Shown here one piece after another: positions 1 to 8,959 of a stretch of DNA of 64,000 nt (positions are counted from its first letter, which is position 1; each line of letters begins with the position of its first letter). Below the pieces are notes generated by a model. The model had not been told where the DNA came from. It saw nothing but the letters and a program-made list of their open reading frames with translations, and searched no databases. Both the position numbers and the translations under genes were made by a program. This DNA comes from Flavobacterium sp. 83 (GTDB taxonomy: Bacteria; Bacteroidota; Bacteroidia; Flavobacteriales; Flavobacteriaceae): assembly GCF_000744835.1 (NCBI RefSeq), contig NZ_JQMS01000001.1:3286001-3350000 (forward strand), in the 5' to 3' direction.

Positions 1-448
1 TCGATTTGTTATACATATACCTTGCTATCGCCCAAGTCCCATTTACTTTTTGCAATATAAATGTTTCTCTAAATTCATCCTCAACAGTTTGGTTGTTTGA
101 TTTGATTACGTAAGAGCCTTTAGAAGTTGAACTTACAAAGGCGTAATTCCCTGCAAGGGTCACTTCACCGATGGTTACTTTAAGTGTGTATTTAAAATTA
201 TCGAACACATATTGAAATGTGCCTTTTAATTGGTCACTTCCTGTTGCGGTTGGTGCTCCGGGAGCCAACAAAACGCCATTGGTTGTAAAATACGACACTA
301 CCTTGTTTGTATCCGATGTGTTCAAAGCATCAAAATAGTTATAGACCACTTTTTCAACAGCAGCTTTATCTTTTGATTGTGCGTTTGCATTATTTCCAAA
401 AGCTAAAAAGGATACAATGGCTACTAAACTTAATGTTAATTTTGTCAT
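1..448 (-). CDS. SnoaL-like / DUF4440-type secreted protein (3' end cut by window)
   Basis: This gene is read on the minus strand from an ATG at 448 and has no stop before the window edge, so the C-terminus is missing (149 codons visible). Residues 1-24 form a Sec signal peptide ending NANAQ, so the product is probably exported. The rest resembles the NTF2-like SgcJ/EcaC/SnoaL fold: KAAVEKVVYNYFDALNTSD near the mature N-terminus, then FRETFILQKVNGTWAIARY, where a Trp-containing strand is typical of the family. Such proteins bind small ligands or act as cyclases or isomerases; no specific reaction can be assigned. It lies 30 bp downstream of the NADP oxidoreductase gene on the same strand and is probably co-transcribed with it. 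Confidence 0.75.
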   Translation of the reverse strand, partial: MTKLTLSLVAIVSFLAFGNNANAQSKDKAAVEKVVYNYFDALNTSDTNKVVSYFTTNGVLLAPGAPTATGSDQLKGTFQYVFDNFKYTLKVTIGEVTLAGNYAFVSSTSKGSYVIKSNNQTVEDEFRETFILQKVNGTWAIARYMYNKS

Positions 449-477
449 TTTGTGTTTTATTTATTAAATAGTGTTAA

Positions 478-1122
478 TTATATTTTTGCTTCAGCTAGAG
501 TAACAGTTTTACCTAAAGCGCCAAATTCGTGTAAATCACCGAATACTTCAATACGAATGGATTGATTAAGACCACCAACTCGTAATGGTTCAAATCCGTT
601 GTCACCAATCAATTCCTCGATTTCAGTATTGATGTTTGTGTCGTCAGTAGCATAAAATTGAACTGCTTTTTCAGGTGTTTGAAAAGCGGCTGAAGCTAAA
701 GATGCCGCACCTAAAGTTCCTAATGCTTTTGCCAATTTAGCTCCCTTTGGCAACAAAGAAGAAAGTAATTCTCCTGCTGATTCGTCGGCACCTATGATTT
801 TTTTGAAACCACCGTTTTCATCAAGACCAATAGGATTCGAAGGGTCAACGATAATTTTTCCTTCCAATTCTGTTGCATACGTTTTGAAAAAATCTTTGAT
901 AGGATCAAAATAAATGGCCAATACAACAATATCTGCCTGTTTGATGGCATCAGCAATGGTTGCTGCATGTGCCAAATTGCCTAATTTTTTAGCAAGTTCA
1001 GTGGCTTTTTCAAATGTTTTGTCGGCAATAATAACCGAACGATTTCCTTTTACAAGATTTGCAACAACAGCAGTTCCGATATTTCCTAAACCGATAACTG
1101 CAACTTTTGATTTTAGTGTCAT
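478..1122 (-). CDS. NADPH-dependent oxidoreductase, F420/NADP-oxidoreductase-like Rossmann protein
   Basis: This 214-residue protein begins with a Rossmann dinucleotide motif, VAVIGLGNIGTAV at residues 7-19. It continues with the layout of the COG2085 family (F420-dependent NADP oxidoreductase-like): an IADK segment after strand 2, IVVLAIYFDPIKDF, and IVDPSNPIG. Members often use NADPH alone, and the electron acceptor cannot be read from sequence. The ATG at 1120-1122 is the only sensible start because the Rossmann strand begins a few residues later. It is first in a two-gene unit with the SnoaL-like gene. Upstream lies a CAACTTTG -7-like element (1159-1166) and a palindromic FNR-like site (1199-1228), so regulation by a Crp/Fnr-type protein is plausible. 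Confidence 0.8.
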   Translation of the reverse strand: MTLKSKVAVIGLGNIGTAVVANLVKGNRSVIIADKTFEKATELAKKLGNLAHAATIADAIKQADIVVLAIYFDPIKDFFKTYATELEGKIIVDPSNPIGLDENGGFKKIIGADESAGELLSSLLPKGAKLAKALGTLGAASLASAAFQTPEKAVQFYATDDTNINTEIEELIGDNGFEPLRVGGLNQSIRIEVFGDLHEFGALGKTVTLAEAKI

Positions 1123-1158
1123 AACTATTTTGTTTTAAATGATTAAAATTTGATACTG

Positions 1159-1166
1159 CAAAGTTG
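1159..1166 (-). promoter_or_regulatory. -7-like element of the oxidoreductase promoter
   Basis: The minus strand reads CAACTTTG followed by CA, one base from the Bacteroidota consensus TAnnTTTG, 36 bp before the ATG at 1122. The promoter at 10446-10453 is very similar in the surrounding bases. Confidence 0.45.
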
Positions 1167-1198
1167 CGACAGAAAGGAAGCTCTTTCCAATGAACTAC

Positions 1199-1228
1199 AT
1201 CAAGAAATAGTCTTGATCTAGATCAAGA
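1199..1228. promoter_or_regulatory. FNR-like palindromic operator with an extra half-site
   Basis: TCTTGATCTAGATCAAGA at 1211-1228 is a perfect 18-bp palindrome. It contains TTGAT-N4-ATCAA, the classical FNR box of other bacteria. A third half-site, ATCAAGA, lies at 1199-1205, so three half-sites alternate in orientation. The centre of the palindrome is about 60 bp upstream of the -7-like element, a usual distance for activators of this family. A Crp/Fnr-type regulator is encoded at 6411-7022, but that it binds here is only an inference. Confidence 0.6.
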
Positions 1229-1271
1229 GTTTTAGAAATTCATTCTTCAACTAATTAATAATAAGATGGTT

Positions 1272-2927
1272 TTAGGGAACGATTGGTTTGTGTCTTTTTC
1301 TAAAAGGAAAAATGGAGGAACGGGTCGCACTGAACATTTTATGCCAAGTGGGAACAGATTTTACATAAGGTGAAGCAAAGTGATAGAAAAATACTAAGCC
1401 AAAAAGCACCAGTATTCCCAAAACAGTGATCCAACCAAACAGTTCTTTTGCCGATAGCAATAAGGCTTCGTTTCGGACTCTTAAAAATAAAACTTTTGAT
1501 GCCATTCGCGCTGCTTGTCCACTATCCAAACCATTTTTGATGTAACTCTCAGAAAGTTTTTTTAAAAAAGGAGCTGTTGTTGAAACATCCATTCGGGAAG
1601 CCATTTTCTGCAAATAATCTTGGGAAAGTTGGTACGTTCTGTTGCTAATCCAAGAACCCATAATGACATTGCCGAGAGCATTTCGGAATAGCGCCATATA
1701 ACTTAACATTTGGGCAAAGATTGTCAATGGAACGCCAATAGTCATATATTTTCCGGCTGCAGCAAACAGAATGATATTTCCAAAACCTTTAAGTGCATAA
1801 GGCAAATACAATTGATGCTCTCCAGCATTATAGCCGAAGGAGAAATATAAAAGAGCGTGATGTAGTGTTAAAGCCAAAAAGCTGATCGCAAAAAGATAAC
1901 GGAAGGAATAATTCAGATAAGTAAACCAATAATAACAAAATAGTCCACCTGCAAGTATTCCTGTGGTAATCCACCAGTTAAGGGCAGCTACGTGGAGGTC
2001 GTCCAAATGCATAACCGAACTGGTTATGGGAGAAAGGACATTTCCAGTAGTATTCAGAAAAATTTGTCCCAACAAAACCAATACAATAGCTGCCGAGACA
2101 TTGGTCAACCGAAAAACTGCAGGTGAAATCAACGGGCGTTTTAATGTCATAGTTCTGAAAAGAAGAAGAATCCCCCATAAAACGGAAATCATTGTACACA
2201 AAATTATTTTTGTTGATGAAAACCAATCCAGTAATTGTCCGTAAACAAACAAATAACTTATTGCAAACAAGAAGATTGTCCAATGAAGAATTCCCCACCA
2301 ATCGATGCCGTAAAGCGGTATTTTTTTTCCAAGTCTAAAGGGACGAAGCAGTACCATTATCAGTGCCAATTGCAGGCTAAGCAAAGCCATTTCGAAAACG
2401 TAAATATGTTGCCAATTCGAGGAATCGGAAAGGGAAATCGCGAAAATGCCTGAAATTTGGTTGCAAAGTAAAATAATCGCCATTGCAACTGTATAAAAAA
2501 TTCCATAGTCCTTTTTGGGCGTAATGATAAGCTGTATCGAGACTAATGCTTCGAAAGTACCAATCATCTTAAATGTGCCAATAAAAAATGCACAAAAAAG
2601 TAATGACGGCATAGTTTCGACCATCATACTCAACCACATTAGCACTAGGAGTCCTCCCGAACAAATTCCCAAAATTTGCTGGGAAGTAAAGCGGAACTTA
2701 ATTCGGAACAAAATCGGAAATACGATGGCCACGCCAATGGAACTCACTGTACTTAGAAAACTGATGTCTTCTACATAAAACTGTCGAGCTCCCACAATAT
2801 CGCCCATCAAGCTCACATAAGTCACATTGGCAAACTGGAAAATTACCGCAAAAAGCAAAAACAAGACTACTCGGACTGAATAGGGAACAAAGTCCCTAAA
2901 GCACGATAATTGTACATATAGTTTCAT
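1272..2927 (-). CDS. MFS efflux transporter (inner-membrane part of a tripartite pump)
   Basis: This 551-residue protein is largely hydrophobic, with about 12-14 membrane segments from residue 15 to about 420 and a further one near 515-530 (LFGWITVLGILVLFGLVFFY). Its size fits the DHA2/EmrB-type branch of the major facilitator superfamily, which pumps drugs or other organic compounds using the proton gradient. It is last in a tolC-like, hlyD-like, MFS run on the same strand, the usual layout for a pump crossing both membranes. The substrate cannot be read. The C-terminal 20 residues are strongly basic. Confidence 0.8.
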   Translation of the reverse strand: MKLYVQLSCFRDFVPYSVRVVLFLLFAVIFQFANVTYVSLMGDIVGARQFYVEDISFLSTVSSIGVAIVFPILFRIKFRFTSQQILGICSGGLLVLMWLSMMVETMPSLLFCAFFIGTFKMIGTFEALVSIQLIITPKKDYGIFYTVAMAIILLCNQISGIFAISLSDSSNWQHIYVFEMALLSLQLALIMVLLRPFRLGKKIPLYGIDWWGILHWTIFLFAISYLFVYGQLLDWFSSTKIILCTMISVLWGILLLFRTMTLKRPLISPAVFRLTNVSAAIVLVLLGQIFLNTTGNVLSPITSSVMHLDDLHVAALNWWITTGILAGGLFCYYWFTYLNYSFRYLFAISFLALTLHHALLYFSFGYNAGEHQLYLPYALKGFGNIILFAAAGKYMTIGVPLTIFAQMLSYMALFRNALGNVIMGSWISNRTYQLSQDYLQKMASRMDVSTTAPFLKKLSESYIKNGLDSGQAARMASKVLFLRVRNEALLLSAKELFGWITVLGILVLFGLVFFYHFASPYVKSVPTWHKMFSATRSSIFPFRKRHKPIVP

Positions 2928-3019
2928 ATGTTGCTATTTATTATTTTTTATCGGTCATATGTAATTCGCATATCATCATTTGTGTTTGCGACCAATTTTC
3001 GGTTATGCTCATTTCATAT

Positions 3020-4057
3020 TTAATTAAAATAAACCACGGCATTCATTCCGGACTTTACGTCAGGCAAGAAGGATTGGTCTTCGGGATTTAAAAAGTCGAT
3101 TCGGACCGGGACACGCTGTTGGATTTTTACAAAATTCCCAGTCGAATTATCGGTAGGTACCATTGAAAATGCAGAACCGGTAGCACCTGCCACAGACGAA
3201 ATCGTGCCCACAAAATCGTGATCGGCAAAGGCATCAATTCGGACTTTTACCTTCTGTCCAATTTTGACTGACCTCAATTGTTTTTCCTGCACATTTACCG
3301 TCAACCATTTTTCCTGATCATTCACCACCGACGCCAATTGCTGTCCTGCTTGTACTAATTGTCCTGCAGAAAGATTTTTTCTACCAATATATCCATCACA
3401 AGGTGACAAGATTACCGTGTAAGACACATTGAGTTTTGCGATTTGTAATTGCGCTTCAGCACGTTTTATGGCTGCTTCGTTCACACCCAATTTGGCTCCT
3501 GTTTCTTTTACGGAGAGGCGATTGCCGTTTTCCGTACTTGTTAAAGCTACTAACTTTGCCTTTAATGCCTCATATTCGGTTTTAGCCTTGTCGTATTGTT
3601 GCTCGGTTACGGATTCTTGTTCCAGCAGAATTTTATAACGCTTGTAATCTTGCTCGGCATTCAGGAGTCTTGCTCGCGCTTCTTGAATATTGGAAGCCGT
3701 AATATTGACGGTATTTTCGACCGTATTGACAGCAGTTGAGGTCACAAATCTTCCAGCCTGCGCATCAAGGAGATTGGCTTCCGCCAAATGTTGTTGGACG
3801 ATATAATCCGTATTGTCGATGATAACAAGGGTGTCTCCTTTTTTTACTTTTTGGAATTCAACAAAATTAATTTTCTGGAGATAACCTCCCACGCGGGCAT
3901 TGACGGGTAACAACAATTGCTGAACTTGAGCGTCATCGCTCATTGTGGCCGAATTGAAGGAATACAAATATCCGATTCCAAACACTAAAACTACTACTGC
4001 CGCCAAACCAGTGAGCCATTTTAGAGATGTGTTTTTATTTTTTTTTACTTGTGTCAT
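3020..4057 (-). CDS. HlyD/EmrA-type membrane fusion protein of the efflux pump
   Basis: This 345-residue protein has a cytoplasmic basic N-terminus, one membrane segment at about residues 14-32, and then a periplasmic biotin-lipoyl-like domain (VNARVGGYLQKINFVEFQKVKKGDTLVIID). A long alpha-helical hairpin follows, then the returning lipoyl half (LSPCDGYIGRKNLSAGQLVQAGQQL), and finally a beta-barrel region. This is the EmrA/HlyD adaptor layout that links an inner-membrane transporter to an outer-membrane channel. It sits 4 bp after the TolC-like gene and 92 bp before the MFS gene. Confidence 0.88.
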   Translation of the reverse strand: MTQVKKNKNTSLKWLTGLAAVVVLVFGIGYLYSFNSATMSDDAQVQQLLLPVNARVGGYLQKINFVEFQKVKKGDTLVIIDNTDYIVQQHLAEANLLDAQAGRFVTSTAVNTVENTVNITASNIQEARARLLNAEQDYKRYKILLEQESVTEQQYDKAKTEYEALKAKLVALTSTENGNRLSVKETGAKLGVNEAAIKRAEAQLQIAKLNVSYTVILSPCDGYIGRKNLSAGQLVQAGQQLASVVNDQEKWLTVNVQEKQLRSVKIGQKVKVRIDAFADHDFVGTISSVAGATGSAFSMVPTDNSTGNFVKIQQRVPVRIDFLNPEDQSFLPDVKSGMNAVVYFN

Positions 4058-4061
4058 AGTG

Positions 4062-5378
4062 TTATTTTAATAGCCCTGCTGTTTTTTTGAGTTCAAGGTA
4101 TCGCATTACAATCTTGGAGCGGGCCGCTACCATTTGCAATTCTGCGGTTAGTTTCTGATTACTTGCATCCGTTAGATCGGTGATAAGGGCCACTTGTTGG
4201 TAATAACTGTTGGTTATGCGTCGGTAATTTTCGGTAGCCAATTCCGTTTTCTTCTCTTCCGAAGCTAAGGCCTGTTGGGCTTCCACATAAAGGGTATGAG
4301 CGGTGAACAAGGATTTGCGAAGTTCCTCTTTGGCCAGTTCCTCTTTTTCGTGAGCATATTCGAGATGGTTATCCGCTTGGTGTACCTTTTCTTTGTTTTT
4401 GTACAACTCGTCCAAGGAATAATTCAATCTGATGCCGGTACTCAGGATATTGGAATAAATATCTTTTGCAGGAATGTCATACACATAAGGACGCGACAAA
4501 CCATTTTCTAAATACAATGACAACCTAGGCAGAATATTGCTTTTGGTTTGCTGTTTTTCTTTTTTAAAGATGTCACCTTCAATAGCTTTTATTTGCAAGT
4601 CCGGTGCGTCTTGCAAAGCCTTTTGTTGCCAGATATCCAAAGCAATAGTGGGTTCTTCAATAAAGGAAATATTGGTAGGAACTATTTGGGAATGCTGGGG
4701 GAGATTCAGGGTTTCGACCAATACATTGTTAAGGATGCTGATTCCGTTTTTTACCCGAAGTAATTGCAGTTTCATTTCTTCGACAAGGAGTTCATTCCTA
4801 ATCTGGTCACTTTTTAGAGCTATACCCGCTTTAAGTTGATTTTTTATTTTTTGGAGTACACTTTCGGCTTGGATAATGTTTTTTTCATAAACTTTTCGTT
4901 GCAGTCGAAGCGTGTACAAGTCTAAAAGATAGCCCGACAGTAACAGTTTTAAACCTTGTGCATCCTTTTCTGTTTGTAATGAACTGATTTTTTGCTGTAG
5001 CGCAGAAATATCTATTTCACGGTTAATCTTACCGCCGTTATATACTATATAATTGGCTTCAATTCGATAGCTGTTTGAAAAATGTGGCATTGGATAAAAG
5101 CCATCGTCCATTAGCTTTAACCCAATGACACCAACATTGGAAAGATAACCCGCAGCTATGGAAAGAGTGGCATCAGGAAGTCTTTTGTTTCTGAGAATCT
5201 CGGTCTGTGATTTCGAAATATCTTCTGAGATGGCATCCAGTTTTAATGCTCTGCTATTGCTTGCCACAAGTTGAGACAACTTGGAAAAATCGAGGTACAA
5301 ACTATCCTGAGAATATCCTTTAATGGTCGAAAATAGAATAAATCCTAAAAAGCAAAGCCTTACTATATAATTTTTCAT
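4062..5378 (-). CDS. TolC-family outer-membrane efflux protein
   Basis: This 438-residue protein has an N-terminal signal peptide (cleavage near GYSQD, about residue 24) and two repeated long-helix regions. The pattern is typical of the outer membrane efflux (OEP) family: AISEDISKSQTEILRNKRLPD in the first half and IEGDIFKKEKQQTKSNILPRLSLYLENG in the second. It supplies the outer-membrane channel of the exporter encoded by the next two genes. An inverted repeat CATCTG/CAGATG (5376-5381 and 5391-5396) overlaps the start codon and could hinder or control initiation. Confidence 0.85.
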   Translation of the reverse strand: MKNYIVRLCFLGFILFSTIKGYSQDSLYLDFSKLSQLVASNSRALKLDAISEDISKSQTEILRNKRLPDATLSIAAGYLSNVGVIGLKLMDDGFYPMPHFSNSYRIEANYIVYNGGKINREIDISALQQKISSLQTEKDAQGLKLLLSGYLLDLYTLRLQRKVYEKNIIQAESVLQKIKNQLKAGIALKSDQIRNELLVEEMKLQLLRVKNGISILNNVLVETLNLPQHSQIVPTNISFIEEPTIALDIWQQKALQDAPDLQIKAIEGDIFKKEKQQTKSNILPRLSLYLENGLSRPYVYDIPAKDIYSNILSTGIRLNYSLDELYKNKEKVHQADNHLEYAHEKEELAKEELRKSLFTAHTLYVEAQQALASEEKKTELATENYRRITNSYYQQVALITDLTDASNQKLTAELQMVAARSKIVMRYLELKKTAGLLK

Positions 5379-5482
5379 CTGTTTTTAAATCAGATGCAAA
5401 TTTCCTCCAATTTTTAAGGTGCATCCATAGGTAAAAGATGGAATATATATCTAAAAGAAAGATTTGCTGAAACAGCAAAAAA

Positions 5483-6397
5483 TTACTGCTTACCTTTAAT
5501 AAGCAAGCCTGCAGTTTGGTTTCGGTACGCGCTTGGAGTAACTGTAGTGTATTTTTTAAAGAAACGGCTAAAATGAAACGGATTCGAAAAGTGTAATTCG
5601 TCGGCTATTTGCTGAATGCTGAGGTTGTGACGATCAAGAAGTACTTTAGCTTCAAGAATTACCATTTGTATGATATAACTCCGCGCTGTTCTTCCTGTTT
5701 TTTCCTTAAGAAGTTGCGAAAGATATTTATCGTGAATGCCCAACGCTGAGGCATAAAAGGAAACTTCTCGCTCAATAGTATGGTGTTTTGTAAGCGAATC
5801 AAAAAAGCGTTGAACGATATGGCTGCTTTCGTGTATAGGAAACTCTAGGCCATCAAAACGAAGATTAACTTCCTTTATAGTGGATTGAAAGATGGGCAAA
5901 TAGATGTTTTCATTCTTTTTCTTTGGAACATCATTTCGCTCCAAAAGAAGGCGAATCAAATTCAGTTGAGAAGTGAGAATCTCAAATTCATTTAAAGAAA
6001 GCGCAAGTTGAGAGTGAGCTGCATTGTCGCCCAAATAAAAACGAGGATAATATTTGGCGTGAAGTCCTGCGTGTAACAAGAAATCGGCTGTAAATAAAAG
6101 CGAGATGAATTCGGTTTCATCTTGCTCTAATTCAAAAATACGAATGGCCGATGGCGGGATAATCAACAAATCCTTTTCTAAAAGTACAAAACGATTGACA
6201 TCAACGGAAACCGAAAGTTGGCCTTTCTTCACTAAAAGAATAGAAAAATGGATGGACCGAAACGGCCTATTGTATATGGATTTGGAAACATCCAACCTTG
6301 AATCGAAAACCGTAAGTCCAGCAGTATTATTGTCGGCAGTTGCGTCTAATAAATGCCTGATTTCTATCTGATCGGGTGTAAAGGTCGCTTTAGCCAT
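5483..6397 (-). CDS. AraC-family transcriptional regulator
   Basis: This 304-residue protein has an N-terminal cupin-like sensor region and a C-terminal pair of helix-turn-helix motifs. The second is IADELHFSNPFHFSRFFKKYTTVTPSAYR, which is the AraC/XylS signature. It lies between the Crp/Fnr-like gene (13 bp upstream, same strand) and the exporter operon (104 bp downstream, same strand). This makes it the likely local regulator of the exporter. The ligand is unknown. Confidence 0.85.
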   Translation of the reverse strand: MAKATFTPDQIEIRHLLDATADNNTAGLTVFDSRLDVSKSIYNRPFRSIHFSILLVKKGQLSVSVDVNRFVLLEKDLLIIPPSAIRIFELEQDETEFISLLFTADFLLHAGLHAKYYPRFYLGDNAAHSQLALSLNEFEILTSQLNLIRLLLERNDVPKKKNENIYLPIFQSTIKEVNLRFDGLEFPIHESSHIVQRFFDSLTKHHTIEREVSFYASALGIHDKYLSQLLKEKTGRTARSYIIQMVILEAKVLLDRHNLSIQQIADELHFSNPFHFSRFFKKYTTVTPSAYRNQTAGLLIKGKQ

Positions 6398-6410
6398 AGC
6401 TAGAATTGGA

Positions 6411-7022
6411 TTACGATTTTGGGCTAACTTGCTTGTTGCGCAATCGACTCAAAAACTCGGGTGTTATTCCTAAAAACGATGCTATTTGAGTTTGTGGTAA
6501 GCGATTAGCGAGGTGCGAATAGTTTTCAATAAAGGACAAATACCGGTCTTCGGCGGTGGAACTAATGTTTTGCAACATTCTTTTTTGAAGCGAAACATAG
6601 CTGTTTTCAATCAGTACCCTGAAAATTTTATCAAATTTGGGAGCTTGTTTATAAATGGTAATCAGGTCTTCATAACTGATTTGCAATACTATGGTGTCTT
6701 CCAAGGCATCAATACTCATTTCGGATGGTTTTCTGCTGTGAAAACTTCCAATTTCACTTATCCACCAATTTTCGACAGCAAAATGAATGATATGTGTGTT
6801 GCCTTTGTCATCTACTTTGTACAATCGCAAACAACCCCGAACCACAAAATTAAAATGATTGCACACATCGCCTTCCTGCAAAACATATTGTCGTTTTCTG
6901 TAAAGTCTCGATTTAAAAAAACTGGAAACCAATTCTTTTTCCACAGTATTTAGTGGAATTAACTTTTGAAAGTAATCCAACAAGGGTTGCAATTGTATTT
7001 GTATCAATTCGTCTTTGTTCAT
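6411..7022 (-). CDS. Crp/Fnr-family transcriptional regulator
   Basis: This 203-residue protein starts at the ATG at 7020-7022. An in-frame TTG at 7046 would give eight more residues but lacks a ribosome site, whereas AAAAGAG precedes the ATG directly. Residues about 20-120 form the cyclic-nucleotide-binding-like beta roll (YVLQEGDVCNHFNFVVRGCLRLY). The C-terminus has a short helix-turn-helix, LPQTQIASFLGITPEFLSRLR. No Cys cluster of the FNR iron-sulfur type is visible, so it is not an obvious oxygen sensor. It lies 13 bp before the AraC-type gene and probably forms an operon with it. Confidence 0.85.
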   Translation of the reverse strand: MNKDELIQIQLQPLLDYFQKLIPLNTVEKELVSSFFKSRLYRKRQYVLQEGDVCNHFNFVVRGCLRLYKVDDKGNTHIIHFAVENWWISEIGSFHSRKPSEMSIDALEDTIVLQISYEDLITIYKQAPKFDKIFRVLIENSYVSLQKRMLQNISSTAEDRYLSFIENYSHLANRLPQTQIASFLGITPEFLSRLRNKQVSPKS

Positions 7023-7247
7023 CTCTTTTCGGATTAGTGTTAGCAAACCACCATTGGTTAGGAATTTCTTTTGTTGGAAAATTTAAGCAAGAAGTCCAGC
7101 CTAAAAGCTAAGCTAAATTAATAAAAAAAAGGCTGAAGTTTAACCATTGTTTTCCTAATATTGCAAAAGCCAAAAAATAAAAAAAATACAAAAGGAAGCT
7201 GCAGATAGCTTAATAAGAAAATTAAATTTACTAAATACTATCTTATT

Positions 7248-8009
7248 ATGTTAATTAATATAAATGATAAAAATCTTCATTTTGAATATAAAAACGATCT
7301 AAAAAATGGTCCTACAATTGTTTTTTTGCACGATTCTTTAGGGTGCGTTACCTTATGGAGAGATTTGCCCAAAAAACTGGCAGAGGCTGTAAAATGCAAT
7401 GTTCTGGTCTATGACAGGTTAGGGTACGGGAAATCCAATCCGATGCCAACACATAAACGACCTTTAAATTACCTTGAACTAGAAGCTGATTTCTTAGACA
7501 AATTATTGATTCAACTCGACGTGAAAGACGCTATCCTTTTTGGACATAGTGACGGTGGTTCCATTGCATTGATTACAGCTGCGAAGTATCCAGACAGAAT
7601 TAAGGCTATAATTTGTGAATCCGCACATATTTTTGTGGAAGAGGTGACACTTAAAGGAATTTATAAGGCAATGGAAAGTTACAGAATGACTAATTTAGCG
7701 GAACGTTTGGCAAAATATCATGGAGATAAAGTAGATAGTATCTTTAAGGCTTGGACAGAGACCTGGACAAGCAATGATTTTAAAGACTGGAACATTGAAT
7801 ACCTATTGAAAGATATCACTTGTCCTTTGCTTTTTATCCAGGGAGACGCGGATGAGTACGGGACATTGGAACAAGTTAACAGAACGATCAATCTTGTACG
7901 CGGAAAAACTAAAAAACTTATCATTCCAAATATTGGTCATACCCCACACAAAGAAGCACCCGAAACAACTTTTGAGGCAGCCAAAGATTTTATAATTAAA
8001 CTGAAATAG
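7248..8009 (+). CDS. alpha/beta-hydrolase
   Basis: This 253-residue cytoplasmic protein has the alpha/beta-hydrolase fold: HDSLGC (oxyanion region, residues about 28-33), the nucleophile elbow GHSDGG near residue 100, an acid in FIQGDADEYGT, and the catalytic His in PNIGHTPH near the C-terminus. The likely triad is Ser-Asp-His. The pattern is common in esterases and haloalkane- or lactone-hydrolysing enzymes, and the substrate cannot be assigned. It is transcribed away from the crp/araC pair and convergent with the next gene, with a shared terminator between them. Confidence 0.82.
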   Translation: MLININDKNLHFEYKNDLKNGPTIVFLHDSLGCVTLWRDLPKKLAEAVKCNVLVYDRLGYGKSNPMPTHKRPLNYLELEADFLDKLLIQLDVKDAILFGHSDGGSIALITAAKYPDRIKAIICESAHIFVEEVTLKGIYKAMESYRMTNLAERLAKYHGDKVDSIFKAWTETWTSNDFKDWNIEYLLKDITCPLLFIQGDADEYGTLEQVNRTINLVRGKTKKLIIPNIGHTPHKEAPETTFEAAKDFIIKLK

Positions 8010-8159
8010 ATAAGACGCTTCATCTAAAATAAAACCGTTCTAGAATAGCCACTATTGACCAAATATACTATTGAACAATATTTGAGGTGCATGTATGAGT
8101 CTCTCTAATTCTTTGGGTTTCTAATACTGCATAAAGACAAAGAAAACTTCTCAAAAAAA

Positions 8160-8192
8160 ATACCCGCTTTATCGTAAAGTGGGTATTTTTTT
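8160..8192. terminator. bidirectional intrinsic terminator
   Basis: ATACCCGCTTTA and TAAAGTGGGTAT form a stem around TCG, with T-rich sequence on the right and an A-run on the left. It lies between two convergent genes and could serve both. Confidence 0.8.
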
Positions 8193-8218
8193 AGTATGTG
8201 TCAGGATACTGCAAGTTA

Positions 8219-8959
8219 TTAATGAGTACTATTTGTTTTTAACCAAAGATTTACGTCGTCAAACATTTGTTTATTGATAGTATGACCTTCATCGTATTGA
8301 TGGAATTCGGGTTTTATACCCTTTGTTTGAAGATACGATACGGCATCAGTTGCAAAAGGAAAATGAAGTACCGCATCTTGTCGGCCATGGGAAACGAAAA
8401 CTTTAAGTTTTTCAAGACGTTTTTCATCCGCAATAAGAGGTTTAACTTCTGGAAGCAGCCTGCTGCTCATTACGGCGATTCCTTTTATTTTTTCAGGTGC
8501 AGTTAGAGCCACGCTGTAACTCATTATACCTCCCTGACTGAATCCCATTAAATAAACTTGCTTATCATCAAAATCAAGTTCGTTTTTCAGACTTTCAATA
8601 AAATCAAGAATAGTTACTCTGGCAGCTTCGGCCTGTTGCTCATTGATCTGAGGGTGTCCGCTGGTAAAATTTACCTGAAACCAGGCAAAACTTGCCGGTC
8701 CCAGAGTAAGTGGTCCACGTGCTGATACTACTAAAAAATTGTCTGGCAGGTCATTGGCAAAAGAAAAAAGATTTTGCTCATTTCCACCTACACCGTGTAA
8801 TAGTAATAGTAAAGGTGGATTTGTTATTTTTATTTTGGGCTGTCTTACAAGGTAATGCAGTGTTGTTTTTTCTGTGCTGGAATTCATAATGGTAAAACTA
8901 AAGATTGAAATTAAAATTAGGATGCTAAAGCAAATCCCAAAATGTTTTTTTATTATCAT
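8219..8959 (-). CDS. phospholipase/carboxylesterase-type alpha/beta-hydrolase, exported
   Basis: This 246-residue protein has an N-terminal hydrophobic signal or anchor (residues 5-26). It then shows the esterase motifs LLLHGVGGNEQN, GFSQGGIMSYSVAL (nucleophile Ser in GFSQG), HGRQDAVL (Asp) and a late His in DEGHTI. This matches the abhydrolase_2 (YpfH/carboxylesterase) family. Its ATG overlaps the stop of the upstream dioxygenase gene by 4 bp (ATGA), so the two are translationally coupled and likely act together. Confidence 0.82.
   Translation of the reverse strand: MIIKKHFGICFSILILISIFSFTIMNSSTEKTTLHYLVRQPKIKITNPPLLLLLHGVGGNEQNLFSFANDLPDNFLVVSARGPLTLGPASFAWFQVNFTSGHPQINEQQAEAARVTILDFIESLKNELDFDDKQVYLMGFSQGGIMSYSVALTAPEKIKGIAVMSSRLLPEVKPLIADEKRLEKLKVFVSHGRQDAVLHFPFATDAVSYLQTKGIKPEFHQYDEGHTINKQMFDDVNLWLKTNSTH

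Noticed and set aside
1978..2301. Open frames in other phases inside the MFS gene
   Set aside because: They overlap a well-supported transporter gene and show no family likeness.
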